From Pyxidicoccus sp. MSG2 (lineage in GTDB: Bacteria > Myxococcota > Myxococcia > Myxococcales > Myxococcaceae), in NCBI RefSeq assembly GCF_026626705.1, contig NZ_JAPNKC010000001.1, positions 1 to 64,000 on the forward strand: a DNA stretch of 64,000 nucleotides, written 5' to 3'. The first letter of the stretch is position 1, and the number at the start of each line of letters is the position of its first letter. The position numbers and the translations under genes were made by a program. Positions 52,035 through 63,037 of this stretch are shown here, piece after piece. The notes below the pieces were generated by a model, which did no database searches, was not told the DNA's origin, and saw only the letters and a program-made list of their open reading frames with translations.

Positions 52035-55000
52035 ATGAGTGAGCGCAACGACGTCCCGCGGCCCGCTGTCCCCGTGGCCTCTCCGCCCATGTCTGGAGCG
52101 TCCGCGACGCCCGCGGCAACGGCCACCGAGACGCTTGCCCAGGCCGCCAGCCAGCTTCCCGCGCCTCCCAACACCAGCGCCGAGGATGAGGCCCGCGAGC
52201 GCATCGCCTCGCTGGAGCGCGAGGCGAAGGCCCTGAGCACCACCGAGCCGCAGGCCGCCGCCCTCCTCTTCCACGAGGTGGGCCTCCTCTGGGAGGAGCC
52301 GCTGAAGAATCCGCGCAACGCCGCGGTGGCCTTCCAGAGCGCGTACAAGCTGGCGCCCCGGTACCTCGTCAACATCCGCGCCGCGCGCCGCCTCTTCGCG
52401 GACGTGGGCAACTGGCAGATGGTCCTGCAACTGCTGGACGCCGAGCTGGCCGCCACCGGGGACGTGCGCCATCAGGCCGCGCTGCTCTTCGAGAAGGGCA
52501 TCGTCCTCCAGGAGCGCCTGTCCCGCGACGAGGAGTCCACCGCCTGCCTCAAGCTGTGCCTGGAGCGCCGGCCCACGGACGTCGTCGTCCTCACGCAGCT
52601 CGAGTCCGTCTACGCCGCGCGCAACGACTCGCACGCGCTGGTGGAGGTGTACCGGCTGCTCTCCGCCGCCGTGCAGCAACCGTCGCTGCGCGCGCACTAC
52701 CTCACCGCCGCGGGCCTGCTGATGGAGGAGCGGCTGAAGCAGAGAGACCCGGCCGCCGTCCTCTTCCGCCAGGCCTTCGCCCTGGACCGCACGGACCTGC
52801 AATTGCTGGCGGCGATGAAGCGGCTGTCCGAGCGCGAGGGCAAGACGGACGAATTGCTCGAGGTGCTGGCCGCCGAGGCCGCCGCCCTGGGCCCGCAGGC
52901 AGCGCCCGCGTATCTGCAGATCGCCAAGGTGTGTGAGCGCGCGGACCGCAAGGGCGAGGCGCTGGCGGCGCTGCTGGACGCGCGCAGCGTGGCGCCCAAC
53001 GAGCCGCTGGTGCTGAGCGAGCTGGCCGGCATCTACGAGACGCAGGGCCGCTTCGAGGAGCTGGCGGACGTGCTGCTGGCGCGCGTGGGCTCGCTCAACG
53101 ACGAGAGCGAGCTGGTGGCCACCAACCTCCGGCTGGCCGCGCTCTACGAGGAGACGCTCAAGCGCGAGGCGGACGCGGCCGCGCGCTACCAGGCGATTGT
53201 CGCGCGCATCCCCGGCCATGCGGCGGCGCTCGCGGGCCTGGGCAAGCTCTACTACCGCATGCAGAACTGGGAGGGGCTGGTCTCCGTGTTCGACGCGGAG
53301 GTGGCCGCCGCCGAGGACGCGAAGCAGAAGGCCGCCCGCATGTACAAGGCGGCGGAGATCCTGGAAGAGCGGTTGGGCCGTCAGGAAGACGCCATCACCC
53401 GCTACAACACCTGCCTCCAGCTCCAGCCCGGCTACCTCCCCGCGCAGAAGGCCCTCACCCGCCTCTACGAGCGCCAGGGCCGCTTCGCGGAGCTGGTGGC
53501 CATGTACGAGCAGGACCTGCTCCAGACGTCGGACCGCGACCAGCTCATCACCACGCTGAACAAGATGGCGGTGGTGTACGAGGACCGCCTGGGTGATTTG
53601 GACCACGCCATCGAGTGCATGAAGCGCATCCTCGACCTGGCGTCGGACCACCTGCCCACCATCCGCAACCTGGCGCGACTGTACGAGCGGGCCTCGCGCT
53701 TCCGCGAGCTGCTGGAGACGAACGACCTGGAGGCGTCGCTCGCCGGTGACACCAAGCAGGTGCTGTCTCTGCTGCACCGCAACGCGGAGATCCTCGACGA
53801 GCACCTGAAGGACCGCGCGGGCGCCATCTCCGCCTACGAGCGCGTGCTGGCGCTGTCGCCGTCGTACCTGCCCGCGCTCAAGGCGCTGGGCCGGCTGTAC
53901 GCGCAGGACGGCCGCTGGGCGAAGCTCATCGACATGTACCGGGCGGAGTCGGAGGCCTCTCCCTCCACCGAGCAGGCCGCGGCGCTCATCTACAAGATTG
54001 GCGAGCTGTACGAGCAGAAGCTGCAGATGGAGAGCGAGGCCATCGCCTCGTTCAACGAAGCGCTGATGCTGGCCCCCAGCTACTTCCCCGCGCTGCGCGC
54101 GCTGGCCCGCATCTACCGCTCCGCCGGTGCGTGGGAGAGCCTGGTCGAGGTGCTGCGCGCCGAGGCCGCCAACCGCACGGACCCGATGGAGCGCGCCAAC
54201 GCGCTCTACCAGGCGGCGACCATCTGGGAGGACCAGCTCCAGCGGCCGCAGCTCGCCATCGACACGTACCAGGAGGTGCTGCGCCTGACGCCCGGCCACG
54301 CCGCCACGCTGCGCGCGCTGGAGCGGCTGTACCTGGCCCAGGACAACGTGAAGGAGTTGGTGTCCATCCTGGACCGCGAGACGCAGGTGGGCGGTACGCC
54401 CTCGGCCAAGGTGACGGCGTACCTGAAGCTGGCGCGGCTGTACCTGGACCGCTTCCAGGAGCCGTCGCGCGCGGCCCAGTGCAGCGAGGCCGTGCTTGGG
54501 CTGGACCCCGGCAACCTCACCGCACTCACGCTGCTGGAGCGCATCCGCGCCTCCGACCGCCCCCGCCGCGCCGAGCTGCGCCAGCGCATCGCCGAGCGCG
54601 TGAATGACCCGCGCCTGGCCACCGCGCTGCGCCTGTCCGCCGCGCTCGACCTGGACAAGACGCCCGCCGAGGGGACGCTGGAGGCGTACAAGCGCGCCTT
54701 CGAGGCGGACCCGGGCGACGCGCGGCTCGCCTTCGTGCTGGAGCGCGGGCTGCGCCAGGCGGGTGATGCCGCGGGCCTCGCGCGCCTCTACACCATGCGG
54801 CTGGCGGCGGCGCAGGACGCCGACGAGGCGCTGGAGATGCTGCTGCGCACCGCCGAGCTGGCGGACGCGCGCTTCAACGACGTGGAGCGCGCGACGGCCC
54901 TCTACCGCCAGGCGCTGGAGTTGCAGCCGACGTGCCTGCCCGCGCTGCAAGGGGCGCGGCGCGTGGCGCTCAAGCGCGGGGATTTCTCCGGGGCACGGAC

Positions 55001-57110
55001 CGCCCTGGAGGCCGAGGCCCGCGTGAGCCGGGACCCACGCGGCGCCATCGAAGCCCTCCTCGCAGCGGCGAGGCTGGCCGCGGGCAAGCTGGGGGACTCG
55101 GACGGGGCGACGGCGCTGTACCGGCAGGCGCTGGAGAAGGACCCGCTGCACCCGGCCGCGCAGGCGGGCTTGGAAGAATTGCTCGCGCAGCGTGGCGGCT
55201 CGGCGGACCTGGCGGCGCTGCAGGAGCGGCGTGCCGAGGCGAAGCTGGCGCTGAAGGACGGCGCGGCGGCGGCCACGGCCTTCGTCGGCGCGGCGCGGCT
55301 GTACCACACGGCGCTGAATGACAGGCCCCGCGCACTGGCTCATCTGGAAAAAGCGCTGGCCGCACAGCCGGGCTTCCCCGAGGCGCTGGAGCTGCGAGGC
55401 ACGCTGCTGCTGGAGGCACAGCAGTACCCCGAGGCCGCGGCCATGCTGAGCCAGCGCGTGCAGCAGGGCGGAGACCCGCGGGCCATGGCGCAGCTCCACC
55501 TGACGCTGGGCACCCTGTACGCGACGCATTTGAACGACCCGGGCCGCGCGGCGGCTCATCTCCAAACGGTGCTGGCCACCATGCCCCGCAACCTGGAGGC
55601 GCTGGAGCGGCTGGCCGCGCTGCACGCGCAGGGCCGCAACTGGGCGGGCGCGGTGGACTGCCTGCACAAGCTGTTGCAGCAGGAGCTGTCCGTGGACGTG
55701 CGGGCGCGCTTCACGCTGGAGCTGGCACGCACCTACGACGAGGGCCTGGGCGACGCGGCGGCGGCCACCCCGCTCTACCGTCGCGCGCTCGAACTGACGC
55801 CGGGCAACCCGGCGCTGGTGGAGCGGCTGGTGGTGCTCTACGAGCGCGCGCGCAACCTGCCGGAGCTGGCGCAGATGCTGGATGCGCAGGCCCAGGCGCA
55901 GATGGCGGTGGACCCGAAGCGCGCGGCGACGATGCGGATGCGGGTGGCGGACCTCTACTCGGGCCCGCTGTCCGAGCCGGCCCGTGCCACGGCGCTGTAC
56001 CGGCAGGTGGTGGACTCGGACGGCACCAACCTGACGGCGCGGGCGGCGCTCGCGGAGCTGTACGCACGCGACACCACGTCCGTGCCCATGGCGATCGAGG
56101 AGCACCGGCAGATCCTCCGCCAGGACCCGACGCGGGTGGACAGCGTGCACGCGCTGTTCAAGCTGTGGGAGGGCATGAAGCAGCTCGACAAGGCGTTCTG
56201 CGCGGCGTCGGTGTTGCAGTTCATGCGCTCGACGAACGAGGTGGAGATGGCCTTCTACACGGAGGCCCGCACCCGGCTGGCGACGGAGGCGCGCGAGGCG
56301 CTGGGCTCCGCGGACGTGGACGCGGTGCTGATGCACCCGGCGGCGCGCGGGCCCATGCTGGAGGTGCTGCGCGCGGTGGGAGACCAGTTGGAGAAGGTCT
56401 ACCCGCCGAGCTTCGACATCGTCGGCGTCAACCCCAAGGCCGACAAGCTGAAGCCGGACTCCGCGGTGTTCAAGGCCATGCGCACGGTGGCGCAGATCTT
56501 CGGCGTGGAGGAGTTCGAGGCGTACCAGGCGCGGCGCGGGCTGACGGTGCTGGAGACGACGGAGCCGCTGGCGGTGTGCATCGGCCAGGACGTGGTGCGC
56601 CGCTTCAACGCACGTGAGCAGAAGTTCCTGCTGGGGCGCGCGGCGCTGGGCCTGCTGAACAAGACGGCGGTGCTGGAGAAGCTGTCGCAGGGCGAGACGG
56701 CGGACCTGTTCGGCAACTCCATCCGCATCCACGCGCCGCAGTTCACCACGCTGGGCCGGCGCAACGACGAGTCGGTGAAGCAGCTGCGCAAGGCGTATTC
56801 GCGCAAGGCGCTCAAGGCGCTGGAGATTCCGGCGATGGCGGTGGGCGAGCTCCAGAAGGTGGACCTGCCGATGTGGCTGGACGCGCTGGACTACTCGGCG
56901 GACCGGGCGGGCCACCTCATCTGCGGCGACGTGTCCGTGGGCCTGAGCATGGTGCTGCGCGAGGACCCGAACTTCGCCGGCGCGCGCCTGGACAGCCCGG
57001 AGCCCGTGCTCCAGGCCATCCGCGAGGGCGAGCGGCTGCGCACCCTGCTGGCCTGGTCCTTCACCGATGACTTCTTCCGGCTGCGCCAGCGGCTGGGGCT
57101 GTCGCTGTAG
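52035..57110 (+). CDS. Very large TPR-repeat protein
   Basis: 1691 residues without a signal peptide or membrane segment. Apart from an about 45-residue Pro/Ala N-terminus it is made almost wholly of tetratricopeptide-like helical pairs up to about residue 1400, with recurrent pieces such as AISAYERVLALSPSYLPALKALGRLY and ATALYRQALELQPTCLPAL (in blocks). The last about 250 residues form another domain (FGVEEFEAYQARRGL, ALDYSADRAGHLICGDVSV) also seen at the end of other myxobacterial TPR proteins. It may scaffold a large complex, for example for motility or envelope work; partner unknown. ATG 52035 has GGAG at 9 bases. Confidence 0.85.
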   Translation: MSERNDVPRPAVPVASPPMSGASATPAATATETLAQAASQLPAPPNTSAEDEARERIASLEREAKALSTTEPQAAALLFHEVGLLWEEPLKNPRNAAVAFQSAYKLAPRYLVNIRAARRLFADVGNWQMVLQLLDAELAATGDVRHQAALLFEKGIVLQERLSRDEESTACLKLCLERRPTDVVVLTQLESVYAARNDSHALVEVYRLLSAAVQQPSLRAHYLTAAGLLMEERLKQRDPAAVLFRQAFALDRTDLQLLAAMKRLSEREGKTDELLEVLAAEAAALGPQAAPAYLQIAKVCERADRKGEALAALLDARSVAPNEPLVLSELAGIYETQGRFEELADVLLARVGSLNDESELVATNLRLAALYEETLKREADAAARYQAIVARIPGHAAALAGLGKLYYRMQNWEGLVSVFDAEVAAAEDAKQKAARMYKAAEILEERLGRQEDAITRYNTCLQLQPGYLPAQKALTRLYERQGRFAELVAMYEQDLLQTSDRDQLITTLNKMAVVYEDRLGDLDHAIECMKRILDLASDHLPTIRNLARLYERASRFRELLETNDLEASLAGDTKQVLSLLHRNAEILDEHLKDRAGAISAYERVLALSPSYLPALKALGRLYAQDGRWAKLIDMYRAESEASPSTEQAAALIYKIGELYEQKLQMESEAIASFNEALMLAPSYFPALRALARIYRSAGAWESLVEVLRAEAANRTDPMERANALYQAATIWEDQLQRPQLAIDTYQEVLRLTPGHAATLRALERLYLAQDNVKELVSILDRETQVGGTPSAKVTAYLKLARLYLDRFQEPSRAAQCSEAVLGLDPGNLTALTLLERIRASDRPRRAELRQRIAERVNDPRLATALRLSAALDLDKTPAEGTLEAYKRAFEADPGDARLAFVLERGLRQAGDAAGLARLYTMRLAAAQDADEALEMLLRTAELADARFNDVERATALYRQALELQPTCLPALQGARRVALKRGDFSGARTALEAEARVSRDPRGAIEALLAAARLAAGKLGDSDGATALYRQALEKDPLHPAAQAGLEELLAQRGGSADLAALQERRAEAKLALKDGAAAATAFVGAARLYHTALNDRPRALAHLEKALAAQPGFPEALELRGTLLLEAQQYPEAAAMLSQRVQQGGDPRAMAQLHLTLGTLYATHLNDPGRAAAHLQTVLATMPRNLEALERLAALHAQGRNWAGAVDCLHKLLQQELSVDVRARFTLELARTYDEGLGDAAAATPLYRRALELTPGNPALVERLVVLYERARNLPELAQMLDAQAQAQMAVDPKRAATMRMRVADLYSGPLSEPARATALYRQVVDSDGTNLTARAALAELYARDTTSVPMAIEEHRQILRQDPTRVDSVHALFKLWEGMKQLDKAFCAASVLQFMRSTNEVEMAFYTEARTRLATEAREALGSADVDAVLMHPAARGPMLEVLRAVGDQLEKVYPPSFDIVGVNPKADKLKPDSAVFKAMRTVAQIFGVEEFEAYQARRGLTVLETTEPLAVCIGQDVVRRFNAREQKFLLGRAALGLLNKTAVLEKLSQGETADLFGNSIRIHAPQFTTLGRRNDESVKQLRKAYSRKALKALEIPAMAVGELQKVDLPMWLDALDYSADRAGHLICGDVSVGLSMVLREDPNFAGARLDSPEPVLQAIREGERLRTLLAWSFTDDFFRLRQRLGLSL

Positions 57111-57848
57111 CTACTCCCGCCGCAACACCGCACCCTCGGGCAGGCCCTTGACGATGCGCTCCAGCGCGTCGTCCACGGGGCCGCGCTCGAGGGACTCCAC
57201 CGTCACCTTCACCCGGTAGTCCTTGCCCGGGTCGAACTCTGGATACGAGCCGATGGCCACGTGCGGCATGTCCAGCGCCACGCGGTCCAGCACCGCGGCA
57301 ATCTCGCTCTCACCCAGGCGCAGGTAGAGGCTGTTCAGCACCACCGGCGTCCCGCTCAGGCGCCCGAGCACCGTCTCCAGCTGCATCCGGAAGAGCTGCG
57401 GTACTCCGGGCAGCAGGTACACGTCCTCCACCGTCAGCACCGGGTACCAGGTGCCCGCCTGGGGCAGCAGCACGGCGCCCTCGGGGGCGTCCGCCAGCCG
57501 CATGCCCTCGGGCGTCACCTGGCCGCCGGGCGCCCGCGCGGTGATGAGCTCCACCATCTCCGGCAGCCGGACCACCGGCTTGCCCATGGCCAGCGCCACC
57601 GCGCGCACCGTGACGTCGTCGTGCGTGGGACCGATGCCGCCGCTGGTGAAGACGTGGCGCGCCTTCTGGCGGGCCCTCGCCACAGCGCTCACGATGGCGT
57701 CCACGTCATCGAGGACGATTTCCACCGAGTGCAGCGGAATGCCCACCTCGCGCAGCCGCTTGATGAGGTGGGGCCCGTTCAGGTCCGTGACCTTCGCGGT
57801 CAGGACCTCGTTTCCGATGATGACCGCCGCTGCGCCGGTGCGCTCCAT
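57111..57848 (-). CDS. CinA N-terminal (MoaB/MogA-like) domain protein
   Basis: 245 residues: a stand-alone competence/damage-inducible CinA-type molybdopterin-binding fold. Key blocks: AAVIIGNEVLTAKVTDLNG, FTSGGIGPTHDDVTVRAVA and VYLLPGVPQLFRMQLE. The C-terminal nicotinamide-nucleotide amidase half of full CinA (about 410 residues) is missing, so it is more like the pyrophosphatase domain found alone in many bacteria and animals. It follows tmk by 23 bases. Only a TAGAGT sequence, no Shine-Dalgarno, precedes the ATG. Confidence 0.88.
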   Translation of the reverse strand: MERTGAAAVIIGNEVLTAKVTDLNGPHLIKRLREVGIPLHSVEIVLDDVDAIVSAVARARQKARHVFTSGGIGPTHDDVTVRAVALAMGKPVVRLPEMVELITARAPGGQVTPEGMRLADAPEGAVLLPQAGTWYPVLTVEDVYLLPGVPQLFRMQLETVLGRLSGTPVVLNSLYLRLGESEIAAVLDRVALDMPHVAIGSYPEFDPGKDYRVKVTVESLERGPVDDALERIVKGLPEGAVLRRE

Positions 57849-57871
57849 GCGAGGCCGGACTCTAGCCCGGC

Positions 57872-58528
57872 TCAGCGCTTCCGGCCGAGCAGCTTGCGAA
57901 TCTCCTTCAGCGAGGCCTCCGTCACCGCCTCGATGCCCTGCTCGCCGTCGATGTGGACGATGCGCTCGCGCTTCTCGAGCAGCTTGATGGCCGCGACGTA
58001 CTGCTTCGCGATGCGCCGCTGGGCCTCGTCCGCCTCGAACAGCTCCGGTGCCCCGCCACGGGCCGCGCGCCGGCGGGCCGCCACCTCGGGCTTCACGCCG
58101 ACGAACAGCGTCAGGTCCGGAGACACCGCGCACGCATTCACCGCGTCCACCCACTCCATGGGCAACGTCGCCCCCTGGTACGCGAGCGACGACAGCACGT
58201 AGCGGTCACACAGGACGACCTTGCCCTCGGCCAGCGCCGGCAGCACCCGCGCCGCGAGGTGGTCCGTCCGGTCCGCCGCGAACAGCAGCGCCAGCGTCTC
58301 CGGCGTCAGCGGCCCCGCCCCACCGGGCAGGCCCAACCGCCCCGTGAGGGCCTGGCGAATCATGGTGCCCACGGGCCCGTCGGAGGGCTCGCGCGTGGTG
58401 AGCACCGCGTGCCCCTCCGCGCGCAGCACCGCCGCCAGCCGCTCCACCTGCGTGGTGGTGCCGGCGCCGTCGAGTCCCTCCAGGACGATGAACCGCCCCT
58501 TGCGGACGGCCTTGCGCGCGGCGCTCAC
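57872..58528 (-). CDS. tmk: Thymidylate kinase
   Basis: Phosphorylates dTMP to dTDP. 218 residues. P-loop region FIVLEGLDGAGTTTQ has the Thr-rich end of family members, with TTREPSDGPVG next, the DRYVLSSLAYQG substrate-binding block and an Arg-rich LID (RRRAARGG). GTG 58528 overlaps the stop of the upstream membrane protein gene by 4 bases (GTGA), so the two are translationally coupled. The CinA-like gene follows, giving a three-gene operon. Confidence 0.93.
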   Translation of the reverse strand: MSAARKAVRKGRFIVLEGLDGAGTTTQVERLAAVLRAEGHAVLTTREPSDGPVGTMIRQALTGRLGLPGGAGPLTPETLALLFAADRTDHLAARVLPALAEGKVVLCDRYVLSSLAYQGATLPMEWVDAVNACAVSPDLTLFVGVKPEVAARRRAARGGAPELFEADEAQRRIAKQYVAAIKLLEKRERIVHIDGEQGIEAVTEASLKEIRKLLGRKR

Positions 58529-58866
58529 CGGGGCAGCAGCGCCGCGGGGTCGTCCAGCCGCAGCTGGCGACGCAGCTCCATCATCGTCTCGTAGCCCTTC
58601 AGCTCCTCCACCAGCACCTTGCGGCCCGTGCGGTAGTGGCGGAAGGCGTACACCAGCAGCGCCAGCGTCAGCAGCGTCGCGCCCCACGCCAGCATCGGCG
58701 TGCGGAGGGAGTCATAGAAGAGCTTGCCCGCCGCGCCGCCAATCAACAGGGCGGCGATGGTGGAGACGCCCGTATGGGCGAAGTGCGTGGTGCTCTGGCG
58801 GACGGACAGGCTCTCTTGAAGCTGGTCGAGCTGCGTCCTCAAATCCTGGGTATCGGCGCTCATCAC
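58525..58866 (-). CDS. Small membrane protein upstream of tmk
   Basis: 113 residues: a coiled N-terminus (TQDLRTQLDQLQESLSVRQ), two membrane segments (about 32-50 and 57-75) and a charged tail (KVLVEELKGYETMMELRRQLRL). No family recognised. Start is GTG 58866 or the directly following ATG 58863. TAGGGT lies 9 bases before the GTG with no Shine-Dalgarno between. It is coupled to tmk by a 4-base overlap. Confidence 0.75.
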   Translation of the reverse strand: MMSADTQDLRTQLDQLQESLSVRQSTTHFAHTGVSTIAALLIGGAAGKLFYDSLRTPMLAWGATLLTLALLVYAFRHYRTGRKVLVEELKGYETMMELRRQLRLDDPAALLPR

Positions 58867-59093
58867 GAACCGCGGACCCTACCTCAGCGTGCCCCACCCG
58901 TCGAGTCGCCACCCCGGCCAGCGACCGACCGTCGGCCCTCCAACGGCCCCTCCGCCTGCCAGAGAGAGAGCCCTGCCCGGCTCATCCGCCCCATCACCGG
59001 AACGCACAGCGTCCAACAGGTTGCCTTGCGAGCCCGGAGCGTGCGCGCTACATGCGCCAGGGCATGCAGCCCTCCCGGCGGACCGACACCTCC

Positions 59094-60215
59094 ATGAGTC
59101 ACGACTCCCAGCTCTCCTCCATCGAGGACGCCATTCGCGACATCCGCGACGGCAAGTTCGTCATCGTCGCGGACGACGAGGACCGTGAGAACGAGGGTGA
59201 CCTCATCATGGCGGCGGAGAAGGTGACGCCCGAGCACCTCGCCTTCATGGTCCGCCACACCAGCGGCATCGTCTGCCAGCCCATGCTCGCCGAGCGCCTG
59301 GACGCGCTCCGCCTGCCGCAGATGGTGGCGGACAACACCGAGTCCCACCGCACCGCATTCACCGTCTCCGTGGACTTCCGCCACGGCACCTCCACCGGCG
59401 TGTCCGCGGCGGACCGCGCGAAGACCATCCGCGCGCTGGTGGACCCCAACAGCAAGGCGGACGACTTCCTGCGCCCCGGCCACATCTTCCCGCTGCGCTA
59501 CCGCGAGGGCGGCGTCCTGCGCCGCGCCGGCCACACCGAGGCCACGGTGGACCTGTCCCGCCTCGCCGGCCTGGAGGCGTCCGGCATCCTCTGCGAGCTG
59601 GTGAAGGACGACGGCACCATGATGCGGATGCCGGACCTGATGGCCTTCGCCCGCGAGCACAAGCTGGCGGTCATCACCATCGCCGACCTCATCGAGTACC
59701 GCCGCCGCAAGGACCGGCTGGTGCGCCGCGAGCCCGGCCAGCACACCGTCACCACCCGCTACGGTGAGTTCACCGCGCTCACGTACACCTGGCTGCCGGA
59801 CGGCGCGAAGTCGCTGGTGCTCGTGAAGGGCGACCCCGCGGCCCGGCCCAGCACCCTGGTGCGGCTGCATGCCGCGTGCGCAATGGGCGACGTGTTCGGT
59901 TCCCCGACCTGCAGCTGCAACGTGCTGCTGGACCAAGCGCTCGCGCGCATCTCCCGCGAGGGCAACGGCGTGCTCGTGTACCTGCCCGGCATGCACGGTG
60001 ACGACTTCGGCATCCACCACAAGCGCAACACCGACGGCAGCAGCGGCCCGACGCGCGGCCCGCAGGACTCGCGAGATTTGGGCATGGGCTGCCAGATCCT
60101 CAACGACCTGGGCGTGCGCTCGCTCCAGGTGATGACCAACACGGACATCACCTACCGCGGCCTCGCGGGCTTCGGCCTCACCATCGACAAGCGCGTGCCG
60201 CTGCTCGCGGACTGA
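59094..60215 (+). CDS. ribBA: RibBA-type 3,4-dihydroxy-2-butanone-4-phosphate synthase / GTP cyclohydrolase II
   Basis: Riboflavin biosynthesis, 373 residues from ATG 59094 (ATG 59064 is also possible). The N-terminal DHBP synthase is complete: DDEDRENEGDLI, GHTEATVDL and CELVKDDGTM. The C-terminal GTP cyclohydrolase II domain keeps the three zinc cysteines (AACAMGD, TCSCN) and the catalytic Asp and Arg (QDSRDLG), but the usual RQEGRGIGL-type segment is replaced by LPGMHGDDFGI and the stretch after it is about 9 residues shorter than in E. coli RibA. The second activity is therefore uncertain. No other rib gene is next to it. Confidence 0.88.
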   Translation: MSHDSQLSSIEDAIRDIRDGKFVIVADDEDRENEGDLIMAAEKVTPEHLAFMVRHTSGIVCQPMLAERLDALRLPQMVADNTESHRTAFTVSVDFRHGTSTGVSAADRAKTIRALVDPNSKADDFLRPGHIFPLRYREGGVLRRAGHTEATVDLSRLAGLEASGILCELVKDDGTMMRMPDLMAFAREHKLAVITIADLIEYRRRKDRLVRREPGQHTVTTRYGEFTALTYTWLPDGAKSLVLVKGDPAARPSTLVRLHAACAMGDVFGSPTCSCNVLLDQALARISREGNGVLVYLPGMHGDDFGIHHKRNTDGSSGPTRGPQDSRDLGMGCQILNDLGVRSLQVMTNTDITYRGLAGFGLTIDKRVPLLAD

Positions 60216-60221
60216 CGCGCA

Positions 60222-60246
60222 CCGGGGCCCGGCTCCTGGGCCCCGG
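60222..60246. terminator. Terminator hairpin between ribBA and thrC
   Basis: 9-bp perfect stem (CCGGGGCCC and complement), 7-base loop, 6 bases after the ribBA stop. The convergent thrC stop lies 61 bases further on. Confidence 0.65.
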
Positions 60247-60306
60247 ACGTACTGCGCGCCTGGAAGGCGCCAGCGGCTGGGGCTGCCTCCGAGCTTGGGC
60301 CCTGAA

Positions 60307-61640
<1,334 letters not shown>

Positions 61641-61644
<4 letters not shown>

Positions 61645-62210
61645 GCTTCCACTCTAGATCGCGTCCCACACTCCGAGCAGATCTTCCCGTGCCGCACCGG
61701 GGTGTGGCACGTCGAGCAGGCGGCCCAGCCTTCCTCCTCCACGCCCGAGCCCTTCGCGCCCGCCACGGCGGTGGCCGCCAGGCGCGCCCGGGGCAGCCGC
61801 ATGCCGCAGTGGTCGCAGAGCAGTCCCTGCGCCTGCACGTTGCGGCAGTAGCGGCACACGACGGCGCCCGTGGGCGCGGCGGTGCGTACGCCGTCGTCCT
61901 GGGCGCGGCCGGTGTCCAGGTCCTCCATCAGCGCCACGGGCACGGCGCCGGTGGCTCCCGCGCGCGTCAGCTCCAGGTCCGGCACCGACTGGGCCGGCAG
62001 GTCGGGGCCAGCCCTCAGGCGCGTCGCATCCAGCTCGGGCAGCACGGCGACTTCCACCGGGACACGGCCGCCCGTGTGCGGGGTCAGCTCCAGCTCCGCC
62101 AGGGGGGCCACGGGCGCCGCTTCGACAACGGGCGCCGGGAAGACCCGGCCACAGACGTCGCACTCGGTCCCCTCGGGTTGAACGTGGTCGCACACCGGAC
62201 AGATGATCAT
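61641..62210 (-). CDS. Zinc-ribbon protein coupled to thrC
   Basis: 189 residues with three to four zinc-ribbon knuckles: CPVCDHV and CDVCGRV at the N-terminus, CRYCRNV and CDHCGMR near 120, CSTCHT and CSECGTR at the end, joined by an Ala/Pro/Leu-rich linker. No known family beyond the ribbons; such proteins may bind nucleic acid or act as adaptors. It overlaps thrC by 4 bases. A TAACGT hexamer lies 9 bases before the ATG with no Shine-Dalgarno. Confidence 0.8.
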
Positions 62211-62219
62211 GATGCGCGA

Positions 62220-62225
62220 ACGTTA
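62220..62225 (-). promoter_or_regulatory. Possible -10 box of a leaderless message (zinc-ribbon/thrC)
   Basis: TAACGT on the minus strand, 9 bases before the ATG at 62210; no ribosome binding site between. No clear -35 box. Confidence 0.3.
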
Positions 62226-62319
62226 GCGGGCCGCCGCTCCCGGGAGCAACGCGACTTCCAGACGATGATGGGCTTGCGGGCAGGCAGGCGACGGGTCCCC
62301 ACCCACCCAAGCCACATTC

Positions 62320-62958
62320 TCATTCTCGCGGAAAGGCCTGCCCCGTCATGGGGACGAAGCGCACCGGGAGCAGCCGCTCGACGAGGGGCAGGTCCCCCTC
62401 GCGCCGGGCGCGCTGGATGCGCAGCAGCTCCTGTGAGCCTCCCAGCGGGCCCACGGGGATGACCAGCCGTCCGCCGCGCTGGAGCTGGGCGACCAGGGGA
62501 ACGGGGATTTCGCTGGGCGCGGCGGTGGCGAGGATGGCGTCGAAGGGCGCCGCCTCGGGCCAGCCCAGCGAGCCGTCTCCCTTGCGGAAGTACACGTTCT
62601 CGAAGCCCAGGCGCCACAGCAGCCGCCGCGACGAGCGCGCGAGCTCCGAGACGATTTCCACCGTGTACACCTCGCGGCACAGCAGCGCGAGCACCGCCGT
62701 CTGGTAACCGGAGCCGGTGCCAATCTCCAGCACGCGCTCGTGCCCCTTGAGCTGGAGGGCCTCCGTCATCAGCGCCACGACGTACGGCTGGCTGATGGTC
62801 TGGCCGTAGCCGATGGGCAGCGGTACATCCGCACCGGCCTCGGCGCGCGCACGCTCCGGGACGAAGTCGGCGCGGTCCAGCCGGGCAATCGCCTCCAGCA
62901 CACGCCGATCCTGGATGCCCTGGTCCTTCAGGTACTCGGCACGTCCCCAGTCGCCCAT
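62320..62958 (-). CDS. pcm: Protein-L-isoaspartate O-methyltransferase
   Basis: Repairs isoaspartyl damage in proteins with S-adenosylmethionine. 212 residues, the family length. Blocks: IGYGQTISQPYVVALMTEAL (family signature), VLEIGTGSGYQTAVLA (motif I) and GRLVIPVG. It stands alone between the zinc-ribbon gene (109 bases) and recG (79 bases), all on the minus strand. TATTGT lies 6 bases before the ATG and no Shine-Dalgarno is seen. Confidence 0.94.
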   Translation of the reverse strand: MGDWGRAEYLKDQGIQDRRVLEAIARLDRADFVPERARAEAGADVPLPIGYGQTISQPYVVALMTEALQLKGHERVLEIGTGSGYQTAVLALLCREVYTVEIVSELARSSRRLLWRLGFENVYFRKGDGSLGWPEAAPFDAILATAAPSEIPVPLVAQLQRGGRLVIPVGPLGGSQELLRIQRARREGDLPLVERLLPVRFVPMTGQAFPRE

Positions 62959-62964
62959 GCCATG

Positions 62965-62970
62965 ACAATA
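62965..62970 (-). promoter_or_regulatory. Possible -10 box of a leaderless pcm message
   Basis: TATTGT on the minus strand, with an upstream TGAC, 6 bases before the pcm ATG. This spacing would put the transcript start at or near the start codon. No -35 box is evident. Confidence 0.35.
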
Positions 62971-63037
62971 GTCACCGGAGGGCAGGCAGGCATGCTCCCA
63001 CGGCCCCCGTGCGGCCCGGCCCGAGCTCCAGGCCCGG

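Noticed and set aside
51975..56915. A 1646-codon open frame on the minus strand opposite the TPR gene
   Set aside because: Low-complexity Arg/Leu/Gln/His composition and no start signals; the plus strand has regular TPR repeats.
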